A stretch of DNA of 64,000 bases from positions 62,001 through 126,000 of the forward strand of contig CAMCZZ010000006.1 in NCBI GenBank assembly GCA_945888375.1. The letters run 5' to 3'. Position numbers and translations under genes: made by a program. The notes beneath the pieces were generated by a model. The model saw only the letters and a list, made by a program, of their open reading frames with translations, had not been told where the DNA came from and searched no databases. Source of the stretch: Akkermansia muciniphila (GTDB lineage Bacteria > Verrucomicrobiota > Verrucomicrobiia > Opitutales > Opitutaceae). This document shows, one piece after another, positions 47,213-54,904 of the stretch (the stretch's first letter is position 1; each line of letters opens with the position of its first letter).

Positions 47213-47313
47213 GCCACGTTACCTAACGCCTCATCCACCGGCAGTTCCGCAGCGGATAGAAGGCACCTGCCCCAGCTCCCGCAGTTATCCATTTCTTCCT
47301 GGGTAGGTATTAC

Positions 47314-47324
47314 TATACCATATA
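47314..47324. promoter_or_regulatory. Shared operator site 3 (before pseudopilin-type gene)
   Basis: TATACCATATA inside the palindrome ACTATACCATATAGT (47312-47326). Differs from the others by A for G in the right half. 48 bases upstream of the gene start. Confidence 0.5.
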
Positions 47325-47371
47325 GTCTTAATCTTTTAGCAAACTCATCCTCCTAGCCTCAATTTTGGATC

Positions 47372-48175
47372 ATGCCCCCCGTATCCACTACCCTCCATCG
47401 GAAAACTGGTTTCACCCTGATCGAGCTGCTCACCGTCATCGCGATCATCGGTATCCTCGCCGCCATCATCATTCCCACCGTAGGCGCGGTCCGTAAACGC
47501 GCGAAGGCCGCCCAGACCACTGCCAACATGCGCCAAGTCGGTCAGGCGGTCGCCACCTACAACGCAGATAACAAGGATTTTATGCCTTACGCCCGCGAAG
47601 GCGGCGGCCTCCAGCCCTCCGTGCACGAGTGGATCAACGTCATAGCCGTCGGCCACAAGGGAGACGGCAGTTGGAGCGACAAAGGTTCCCGGCTCGGTGC
47701 CCACATCGCACCCTACTTGGGCGTCAAGGCTCAGGTGGGCACGGATGTGGCCATTCCAGCCCTCAGGGACGAGGCTTGGCGCGCTGCGGCCGCCGAAAAA
47801 GGGGTGAATGTGGACATCTACTGGACCATGCCGACCTTCGTTCTCAACTCCACCCTCCGGAAGGCCTACCACCCCAGCCTCACCGGTTCGGTCTTGTATC
47901 CTTGGGGCAAGGACAGCACGTCACCCATAACTTTGGCCAAATCCGGCACCTATGGATTCGCGATTCGCCAGATGGCCGCGCATAGTCGCGTCTGGGCGAT
48001 GATCCAGAACGATCGCCAGCTCATGACTGATTCGGGCGGCGAAATCACCAACGGCATGGTTGGTGCCAACTCGCCCGATACACCGGTCAACGGCGGCTCT
48101 TCACGCCTCGCCCTCATGTTCGACTGGAGCGTGCGCTCCATCCCGACCGACCACAATTTGCGCAGACCGCTCTGA
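47372..48175 (+). CDS. Pseudopilin-type (type II secretion G-like) protein
   Basis: Starts MPPVSTTLHRKTGFTLIELL then TVIAIIGILAAIIIPTVGAV: a prepilin leader with cleavage before FTLIE, then the hydrophobic helix used for pilus assembly. The 225 residues after it form the globular domain, ending FDWSVRSIPTDHNLRRPL, of the kind found in the many single pseudopilin genes of Verrucomicrobiota and Planctomycetota. No other pilus or secretion gene is near. Placed among saccharide genes and carrying the shared operator, it may help export or display surface components or bind polymer. Followed by a strong terminator. Confidence 0.85.
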   Translation: MPPVSTTLHRKTGFTLIELLTVIAIIGILAAIIIPTVGAVRKRAKAAQTTANMRQVGQAVATYNADNKDFMPYAREGGGLQPSVHEWINVIAVGHKGDGSWSDKGSRLGAHIAPYLGVKAQVGTDVAIPALRDEAWRAAAAEKGVNVDIYWTMPTFVLNSTLRKAYHPSLTGSVLYPWGKDSTSPITLAKSGTYGFAIRQMAAHSRVWAMIQNDRQLMTDSGGEITNGMVGANSPDTPVNGGSSRLALMFDWSVRSIPTDHNLRRPL

Positions 48176-48203
48176 TTACGCTTAGCCCGATCAACTCCCA
48201 CCC

Positions 48204-48233
48204 GGCCGGACGCTTGCGTCCGGCCTTTTTTTT
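48204..48233 (+). terminator. Intrinsic terminator after pseudopilin-type gene
   Basis: GGCCGGACG (48204-48212) pairs with CGTCCGGCC (48217-48225), followed by eight T. Very strong; the esterase start is only 20 bases further on, so expression of the esterase must come from read-through or a very close promoter. Confidence 0.9.
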
Positions 48234-48253
48234 GACCGTAGCCCCGTCCTCCC

Positions 48254-49585
48254 GTGCTGCTTTCCCTTCGCCGCTCACTTAGCTGCTTTCTTCTGTCGAC
48301 CGCGGCTGGCCTGGCCGAGCAGCTTCCGCCGGCCTCGGGGCTCACGGCCACCCTGGAACCCGCCTCGGGCGTGCTCGCCAGCGGAGCCCTCGCGAAGATT
48401 CACTTTTCGATAACGCCTGCCGCCGCGGCGCCCGCGACCTCCGCCGTGCGCCTGCGCCGCAATGCCTCGGCCGAGCTTCCGACTGCCATCGTCAACTGGG
48501 TGGACGGCAAAGCATCGCTTCCCACCACGCTCGACGAGCCCGGGGCACTCTTTGCTTCTCTCCAAACCACCACCGGCGATGGCGAGAAACTGACCTCCCG
48601 GGCCGGCTTTGTTTTCGACCCGGAGAAGATCCGGCCGGCCGTGCCCCGCCCCGATGATTTCGACGGCTTCTGGGACGCCGAACTGGCCAAACTAGCCCTT
48701 GTGCCGCTCGACCCCGTTTTGGACCTCGGCAAGGCGCCCGCAAGCGCCAGTCCCGGAGGCATCGAATACACCCGGTTTTCGCTGGCGGTCAGCGCGACCG
48801 AGCGTGTCCGTGGCCAGCTCGCCTACCCCAAACAGGAAGGCAAAAAATTCCCCGCCCTCGTCATCTTCCAATGGGCCGGCATCTATCCGCTTTCCCCCGG
48901 CACGGTGACCGGCAACGCCGCCCAGGGCTGGCTCGCCGTCAACGTCTCCGCCCACGACCTGCCCATCGACGAGCCCAAGGCATTCTACGATGCCCTCGCC
49001 GCCGGCCCGCTCAAAAACTACGGCAACATCGGCAACGACGACCGGACCAAAAGCTACTGCCTCCGCATGTTTCTCGGCGTGCGCCGCGCCCTCGACTTTG
49101 TGCGCGCCCACCCCGCGTGGGACGGACGCGTGCTCGTCGCCCACGGCACCAGCCAGGGCGGCACCCAAGCCCTCGTCGCCGCCGCGCTAGACCCCGCCGT
49201 CACCGCCGTGGTCGCCAACGTGCCCGCCTACTGCGACCATAACGGCACCTCCGCCGGCCGCGCCCTGCCCCACCCGTATTGGCTGGCCAACACCGATGGC
49301 CGCGATGCCGCCGCCGTCGCCGCCACCGCGCGCTACTTCGACGTCGCCCACTTCGCCCCGCGCATCCGCGTCCCCGTGCTCGTCTCCGCCGGCCTCATCG
49401 ACGAAACATGTCCTCCGGCCGGCATCGCCGCCATGGCTAATTCTCTGGCCGGCCCGTACGAGCTTCTCTTCATGCCGCAGGCCAACCACAAGGGCGACAA
49501 CAACACCCACGCAACCTACCTCGCCCGCTCCAAGGTCTGGCTCGATGCGCTCCGTTCCGGCCTCCCCGCTCCGCCCGCGCGCTGA
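48254..49585 (+). CDS. Acetylxylan esterase-like hydrolase (CE7/AXE1)
   Basis: 443 residues from GTG 48254. Signal peptide SLRRSLSCFLLSTAAGLAEQ suggests export. Residues about 25-120 form a beta-rich N-domain, then the AXE1 alpha/beta-hydrolase: PALVIFQWAGIYPLSPGTVT, NDDRTKSYCLRMFLGVRRAL, the nucleophile elbow AHGTSQGGTQALVAAALDP, VANVPAYCDHNG, the catalytic Asp in SAGLIDETCPPAGI and His in QANHKGDNNTH. Such enzymes remove acetyl groups from xylan, glucomannan or oligosaccharides. Follows the pseudopilin gene past a terminator. Confidence 0.82.
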   Translation: MLLSLRRSLSCFLLSTAAGLAEQLPPASGLTATLEPASGVLASGALAKIHFSITPAAAAPATSAVRLRRNASAELPTAIVNWVDGKASLPTTLDEPGALFASLQTTTGDGEKLTSRAGFVFDPEKIRPAVPRPDDFDGFWDAELAKLALVPLDPVLDLGKAPASASPGGIEYTRFSLAVSATERVRGQLAYPKQEGKKFPALVIFQWAGIYPLSPGTVTGNAAQGWLAVNVSAHDLPIDEPKAFYDALAAGPLKNYGNIGNDDRTKSYCLRMFLGVRRALDFVRAHPAWDGRVLVAHGTSQGGTQALVAAALDPAVTAVVANVPAYCDHNGTSAGRALPHPYWLANTDGRDAAAVAATARYFDVAHFAPRIRVPVLVSAGLIDETCPPAGIAAMANSLAGPYELLFMPQANHKGDNNTHATYLARSKVWLDALRSGLPAPPAR

Positions 49586-49654
49586 CTTCGCATCCCGATC
49601 CTTGCGGGAGGGACACCGCCCCCGGCGTGCTCGCCCGATTTCCAGCCTAAGTTG

Positions 49655-50764
49655 TCAGGCCATCATCGCGGCTTGCTCACGTGTGATCGCGTGCTGCAAG
49701 GGCCGTCCCTCGATCCACCGCTCCAGCTCGTCCAGCGCGAGAGCGCCCATGCGCGCGCACTCCGGGCCGTAGGAGCCCGCGAGATGCGGTGTCATCACGA
49801 CATTAGGCAGGTTGAATAACGGCGACTCCGGCGCCGGCGGCTCGGGATCGGTGACATCCAGCACCGCCGTCAGATCTTCCCGCCGCGTCAGCAACGCGAT
49901 CAACGCGCGCTCGTCCAGGACGTCGCCGCGGCTCGTGTTGATCAGCGTCGCGCCCGGCTTCAGCAACGCCAGTCGTCGCGCGTCGATCAACCGGTTCGTC
50001 TGAGCAAGTTGTGGCACATGAAGGCTCACCACGTCGCTTGTCGCCAGCAGGGTGTCGAGCTCCACCGCGCACACACCCAGTCGGTCGAAGGTCGCTCGCG
50101 GCTGCACCGGATCCCAAGCGACGACTTCCATCGCGAAAGGCCGCAACAACTCCGCCACCCGCTGCGCCACGCGGCCGAAAGAAACCAGACCCACGCGGCT
50201 GCCCACCAATCCGGGCACGAGCGGCAGATAGTGGTAGGCCGTGCGCCAGCCCGCCCGGGCGTCCCGGACAAAACGCCAGCCGTGCTTGAGGCTAAAAATG
50301 ATTTCGCCGACGCAAAACTCCGCCGTCGTGGCCGAATTCGCCGCCGCCGCCGTGCTCACCACGATGCCGCGCTCCCAGGCCGCGTCGGTCATGAATCCCC
50401 GCACCGATCCCGCCGCGTAAAAGACCGCCTTCAACTTCGGCGCTCGGTTCAGAAAATCCGCGTCGAGCACCGGCATGCCCCAGCCGCCGATCACCACCTC
50501 CACGTCGCGCCAGCCCGGATCCAGCGTCTCCGTGACCGGAAGCAGCTGCGCCAGCTCCCCCGCCCGCGCCCTCGCCGTCGGCGGATAGACCGAGTCGGCG
50601 TGCAGCGGCCGCACGATCAGCGCCGCCTTCGGGCGAGCCAGACCATCGGTCCTCGAGGCGCGGGCCGTCGCGAAACCGTCTTCCGCCACCGGGATGGGCG
50701 ACGAGCTGTCAGAGACCGGCGCGGTGGTTCCGAGGATCATGAGGTTGGAAAAAAGGGCGGACAT
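49655..50764 (-). CDS. D-2-hydroxyacid dehydrogenase-type oxidoreductase
   Basis: About 369 residues from ATG 50764 (MSALFSNLMILGTTAPVSDS). D-isomer 2-hydroxyacid dehydrogenase pattern: APKLKAVFYAAGSVRGFMTD, NSATTAEFCVGEIIFSLKHG, the NAD domain SRVGLVSFGRVAQRVAELLR, SLHVPQLAQTNRLIDARRLA, catalytic Arg in LINTSRGDVLDERALIALL, Glu in VLDVTDPEPPAPES, and His in VVMTPHLAGSYGPEC. The nucleotide loop GxGxxG reads SFGRVA, with the first and last glycine replaced. Likely reduces or oxidises a sugar-derived 2-keto/hydroxy acid. An operator site lies 73 bases upstream. Confidence 0.86.
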   Translation of the reverse strand: MSALFSNLMILGTTAPVSDSSSPIPVAEDGFATARASRTDGLARPKAALIVRPLHADSVYPPTARARAGELAQLLPVTETLDPGWRDVEVVIGGWGMPVLDADFLNRAPKLKAVFYAAGSVRGFMTDAAWERGIVVSTAAAANSATTAEFCVGEIIFSLKHGWRFVRDARAGWRTAYHYLPLVPGLVGSRVGLVSFGRVAQRVAELLRPFAMEVVAWDPVQPRATFDRLGVCAVELDTLLATSDVVSLHVPQLAQTNRLIDARRLALLKPGATLINTSRGDVLDERALIALLTRREDLTAVLDVTDPEPPAPESPLFNLPNVVMTPHLAGSYGPECARMGALALDELERWIEGRPLQHAITREQAAMMA

Positions 50765-50836
50765 GGACGGCGGACACTTGCCACCACCGGATTTAGCTTG
50801 GCCCGCCCCCGACATGCCTAGCGACACAGCGTTGAT

Positions 50837-50847
50837 TATACGGTAAA
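50837..50847. promoter_or_regulatory. Shared operator site 4 (before hydroxyacid dehydrogenase)
   Basis: TATACGGTAAA, identical to site 1 over 11 bases, 73 bases before the start at 50764. Confidence 0.6.
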
Positions 50848-50917
50848 CAAACCCGGGGCTTTGCTCGTGGGGGAAAGGATTGAATTCAGGCGTTAGATAC
50901 ACTTCGACCGCCGGGTT

Positions 50918-50955
50918 CGTCCCCGTTTGGCGTCAAAGGACACCAGACGGGGACG
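50918..50955. terminator. Hairpin downstream of giant repeat protein
   Basis: CGTCCCCGTTTGG (50918-50930) pairs with CCAGACGGGGACG (50943-50955), one mismatch. It ends 18 bases after the stop of the giant surface-protein gene. No T-run, so termination is only probable. Confidence 0.4.
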
Positions 50956-50972
50956 GAGCCTTCTCAACCGGC

Positions 50973-53900
50973 CTAGTAGCTCACTTCAAGGCGCAGGAAG
51001 CGGCGGGGCTGGTCGCTGATCAACACCGAGTCCTCGGCCGTCACCAGGCCAGCTGTGTTGGCCGCTCCGGTGCTGGTAAAGACCACCGTGGCGCCCGACC
51101 AGGGCGCGGTGAGATCGTTGGAGGCCTTGACCGTGTAGGTAATGGCGGGGTCGGCCACGCGGGTGAAGCTCAGGGTGAGTTTGCCCGCCGCCTGCCCGAT
51201 CGTCACCGCCGGGCCCGAGTTCGCGATCAAGGGATTGGTGCCCGTGGCGTATTCGAGCAAGTTGGCCCGTCCATCATTGTCCTGGTCCGCGAGGTCGGCG
51301 CCGGCGCCGCTGTTTGCAGCGTCGTTGAAGTTAGCAAAACGCCACTCTTCCAGCGCGGTGAGCAAGGGTGCGCCCGAGCTCGTCACCACGAGGCTACCGG
51401 TGCCGGCGAAGGCACCCGACGCATGGGCCGAGGTATAGGTGCCGGCAGCCTGTTGCACGCCGTTGAGGAACAATTTATCCACGGTGTCCGTTCCGGCGAA
51501 GTTCAGCTCCAACACCGCCCCGGTGGCGATGCTGACGCTGGAGGCGTCGTTGTTGGCATTGGCCGCGCCGAGCGCGACTTTTCCCGCCGTTACGGTGGTG
51601 CTGCCAGCGTAGGCCGGGTTGGGAATAGTCAGCGTGCCCGCCCCGAGTTTGGTGAGGCCGCCCGCGCCAGTGAGGGTGGTGTTCGCCCCCAGCGTGACGT
51701 TGCCGACCGTCGCCGAATCGGCGTGGAAGGTGCCGCCGCTCGCGCCGAGGATCAAGTTGATCGTGCCCTGCGCGGTGGCATCCACCCCGGCCACCGTGAG
51801 GCTGGAGCCCGCGATGTTCCGGAGGGTGCCGCCGTTGAGCGTGAGATTGCGCAGGGAGTTGGCGGCGAAGGTCGCGCCGCTGCCGGTGATGGTGGTGGCG
51901 CGAAGCTCACCCGCATTCAGATTGTAGTTCGCGGTCAACCGAGGCGATTCAGCGTTGGCGTTGAACCCGAGGTTGACCGTGGTGGCGGTGAATGTGCCGC
52001 CATTTTGGTTGATCGTTCCATTCAAGGTAGGCGCACCGGTGGAGGCCACGGGCGGGGTGTTGTCGTTGGTGCTCTTCGCAGCGATCGAAAGCGTATCCGC
52101 CGTGATCGTGCCCGCATCAAAGGTGAAGGTGCCCGTGGACGAGGTGCCGCCCGCATTCGCGAAATGGCGCGCGATATAGAACGTCGTCGCCTGAATATCG
52201 ACGGTGCCGCCCGTCGTGTTGAGTATGCCCGTGCCGCTTTGGTTGCCAGAGTTGACCGCAGGCACGGAGACGCGCGCGGCGGATCCGGTGCCGCCGGGAC
52301 CGCGCACGGTCAGCGTCGGGCTGGTGAGACCGGGCTGGAAGGATACGTTGCCGCTGCCTTGGAAGTTGCCGACGACGAACTCACCGCTCACGTTGATGTT
52401 ATTGGTCTGGCCTAGACCCACCACCGTGTTTTGGCCCGCGAAGTTTCCGCCGCCGCCGCCGAAGCGGACATGAGCGGCGTCGAATTGGTTGATCCCGGAC
52501 TTGGCCAGGAGCACGGTGTTCACTACGTTGGCGCCCGTGGCGTTGACGCCAAAAGCGCGGGTGAGACCGGTGAAGGTGAAGTTGGTCAACCCGGTGAGGT
52601 CGAGATTCGTGCCGGTGACGGTGCCGGCCACGTTGACGTCGGCCAGCGCCTGAAGCGTAAGGCCACCGGTGCCGAGGATCACGCCGGGAGCATTAAGCTG
52701 CATTCCGGCAATGGTCTGGTTGAGGCTGCCCAGATCGAGCGTGCCGCCGCTGCCGGTGAAATTCAAGATCGAGGCTGAGGGAATCGCGCCAGCGGTAGTC
52801 GGCCGCAGGGTGCCCTGGAAGATGCCGGTCTGGCCGGTGTATCCATTGACGCCCGTGAGCTCCAGAATCCCGGGGCCGGTCTTGGCAAAGCCGTAACCCG
52901 GGACGGTGACCAGCGAGGTGAGCAGGCCATCGATCTGAACCGGGCCTGTAGCATTGGTCGTATCGATACCGACGAAGGTGCTACCCGTCGGCTGGATGCT
53001 GGCATTGTTGAGCAAATCGTCGAACTGCGTCGGGGACCACTCGCCGACCCCGCCCATGCGGACGGTGAGGGCGGCGCCTGAAGCGACCGCGACGCGAACA
53101 GGAAGCTCGCCCCCTGACAATTCAGGATCCTGGTAACCGGGCAAGGTGCCGGGTTTGGCGGCTACGAGGAGGCCGGCCGAAATCGTCGTAACCCCAGCAT
53201 AGGTGTTATCGCTGGTGAGGATGAGAGGACCGGCGCCGGTCTTCGTGAGACCGCCCGCGCCGGAAATCGCCGTGTTGATGGTGAGCGGACCGGTGTAGGG
53301 CGAAGCGTTGCCGATCGACGACGCAGTCGGTCCGGAGAGCACAATCGAGCGGCCCGCATCCAAGGTGATGGCGGCATTGGTGCTGGGCTGGGCGAGCAGC
53401 GTGGCCCCGCCGGCGATGGTCACGCTGTTCTTCACGTTACCCAAGCTCCCATCCGACTGGATGCCCAGCGTGCCGCCCAAGATACCGATGGGGCCTGAAA
53501 TCGAATTTGGCGCGTTGTTAAAACGGAAGGTCAAGGTGCCGGGGCCGGTCTTGTCGAAGCCTTGGTTGCCCGCCAGTGAGCCGTAGAAAAAGAGCGAGCC
53601 ACCGGCTAGTGAGACGTTGATCGCGGGCACGCCTGCAGTCTGTTCGAGCCGGAGCACATCGTCGGCGGTGTCGGCCTTGCCGATCGAACTACCAACCCCG
53701 TAGGTGACGTTCAAGGCACCCACGGTGTAGGGATAAGTTCCGCCTACGCTGTCAAGAAAGGGCACGGGAGCCAGCGAGGCCGCAGCCGTAGCCGTAGCGG
53801 TGGGGCCCGACAAGGTCACTGCCGGCGCCACGAGATAACCCGAGCCGGGGTGCGTTACCACGATCGAGGTCACCGCCCCACCGGTCACCACCGCGTAGCC

Positions 53901-54662
53901 GGTGGCGCGGGTGCCGTCCGCGGGAGCGGCGGCAAAGGTCACCGACGGAGGAGCCACAAAGCCGGCCCCGCCCGCTCCGATCACCACGCCGCTGACGCCG
54001 CCGGCTGCGAGGGTGGACGTGGCCGTGGCCACCGTGCCGGCCGTGGGCGCGGCCATCGCCACCGTGGGCACGGCGGCGTAGACGCCGGGCGCGCTGATGT
54101 TAAAGCCAACCACGCCGAGGGCGGTATGCGCCTCGGCCGTCGCGCCGCTTCCGCCGCCGCCCGTGAGCGTCACGGTGGGGACGGAGGTAAAGCCGTAACC
54201 CTGGATCTGCACGGTGACGCCGGTCACCTTGCCGGTCACGGCGTCGATCGCGGCGACACCGGAAGCGTTCACCGTGGCGCCGCCACCCGAGAAGACGACG
54301 GTGGGAGCGGTGGTGTAGCCCGAGCCGCCGTTGGTCACGTTCACGATTGCTACGCGGTTTTGTAGATTGGCGGTGGCGACCATCCCCCCCGCATTAAACG
54401 TCACCGCCGGGGCGGACACGTAGCCGAGCCCGGCGTTGGTGATCGAAAGATTGGCCACGCCGCCATTGGCGGCCAGGGTGGCGACCGCACCGGCGGCATT
54501 CGGCACGCCCGCCGACCAGTTGGCCGCGGTGCCCCATTGTTGCCCGGAGACCGAGGCGTTAAAGGTGGACTGAGCGAGGAGCCCGCCGACCGGGAGCGAA
54601 GCGAGCGCCGCCATCAGGGCGGCGCGGGAGGAACGTGAGCAAGCAAACGGGGTGGTTTTCAT
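50973..54662 (-). CDS. Giant surface/exported beta-repeat protein (autotransporter-associated repeats)
   Basis: About 1,229 residues from ATG 54662: signal peptide MKTTPFACSRSSRAALMAAL and ASLPVGGLLA. Then six repeats of the form G-x-G-Y/F-x3-P-x-V (GLGYVSAPAV, GSGYTTAPTV, GYGFTSVPTV, PGVYAAVPTV, GAGFVAPPSV, GSGYLVAPAV; about residues 55-290), several autotransporter-associated beta-strand repeats (GGLTKTGAGPLILTSDNTYA, GYGFAKTGPGILELTGVNGY), a core module shared with the neighbouring gene (about 690-1010), and a C-terminal domain EWRFANFNDAANSGAGADLA ... LEYATGTNP and RRFLRLEVSY, an export/anchor tail type frequent in Opitutaceae. No beta-barrel autotransporter domain. Operator site 5 lies 147 bases upstream. 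Confidence 0.85.
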   Translation of the reverse strand: MKTTPFACSRSSRAALMAALASLPVGGLLAQSTFNASVSGQQWGTAANWSAGVPNAAGAVATLAANGGVANLSITNAGLGYVSAPAVTFNAGGMVATANLQNRVAIVNVTNGGSGYTTAPTVVFSGGGATVNASGVAAIDAVTGKVTGVTVQIQGYGFTSVPTVTLTGGGGSGATAEAHTALGVVGFNISAPGVYAAVPTVAMAAPTAGTVATATSTLAAGGVSGVVIGAGGAGFVAPPSVTFAAAPADGTRATGYAVVTGGAVTSIVVTHPGSGYLVAPAVTLSGPTATATAAASLAPVPFLDSVGGTYPYTVGALNVTYGVGSSIGKADTADDVLRLEQTAGVPAINVSLAGGSLFFYGSLAGNQGFDKTGPGTLTFRFNNAPNSISGPIGILGGTLGIQSDGSLGNVKNSVTIAGGATLLAQPSTNAAITLDAGRSIVLSGPTASSIGNASPYTGPLTINTAISGAGGLTKTGAGPLILTSDNTYAGVTTISAGLLVAAKPGTLPGYQDPELSGGELPVRVAVASGAALTVRMGGVGEWSPTQFDDLLNNASIQPTGSTFVGIDTTNATGPVQIDGLLTSLVTVPGYGFAKTGPGILELTGVNGYTGQTGIFQGTLRPTTAGAIPSASILNFTGSGGTLDLGSLNQTIAGMQLNAPGVILGTGGLTLQALADVNVAGTVTGTNLDLTGLTNFTFTGLTRAFGVNATGANVVNTVLLAKSGINQFDAAHVRFGGGGGNFAGQNTVVGLGQTNNINVSGEFVVGNFQGSGNVSFQPGLTSPTLTVRGPGGTGSAARVSVPAVNSGNQSGTGILNTTGGTVDIQATTFYIARHFANAGGTSSTGTFTFDAGTITADTLSIAAKSTNDNTPPVASTGAPTLNGTINQNGGTFTATTVNLGFNANAESPRLTANYNLNAGELRATTITGSGATFAANSLRNLTLNGGTLRNIAGSSLTVAGVDATAQGTINLILGASGGTFHADSATVGNVTLGANTTLTGAGGLTKLGAGTLTIPNPAYAGSTTVTAGKVALGAANANNDASSVSIATGAVLELNFAGTDTVDKLFLNGVQQAAGTYTSAHASGAFAGTGSLVVTSSGAPLLTALEEWRFANFNDAANSGAGADLADQDNDGRANLLEYATGTNPLIANSGPAVTIGQAAGKLTLSFTRVADPAITYTVKASNDLTAPWSGATVVFTSTGAANTAGLVTAEDSVLISDQPRRFLRLEVSY

Positions 54663-54808
54663 GGGGGATATTGGGAAAATCGAACGGAGACGAAAGCGGT
54701 TCAGCGACACCTATCCGTGTCACGATCCCGCCCCGTCGCGAAACGGGGGGAGCGATCAGGAACTCAGACTCCTGACCATTCAGGACTCGATAGCGAATCC
54801 AACGGAGA

Positions 54809-54819
54809 TATACGGTATA
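54809..54819. promoter_or_regulatory. Shared operator site 5 (before giant repeat protein)
   Basis: TATACGGTATA, a perfect palindrome except for its centre, 147 bases before the start at 54662. Confidence 0.65.
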
Positions 54820-54838
54820 ATGGGTGAGAAGCACCAAA

Positions 54839-54892
54839 GGCGCGGGTAGAACCCGCGCCGGGAAAAAGGGCCGACTCCGAAGAGATCGGCCC
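54839..54892 (-). terminator. Double terminator after PEP-CTERM repeat protein
   Basis: On the minus strand GGGCCGA (54892-54886) pairs with TCGGCCC (54874-54868) and is followed by TTTTT. A second perfect 9-bp hairpin, GGCGCGGGT-x3-ACCCGCGCC, spans 54839-54859. Together they separate the two giant repeat-protein genes. Confidence 0.85.
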
Positions 54893-54904
54893 GGCGATCA
54901 GGCC

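Noticed and set aside
51142-52473. Several plus-strand frames opposite the giant repeat protein
   Set aside because: Mirror images of repetitive gly/thr/ala codons; no signal peptide or domain.
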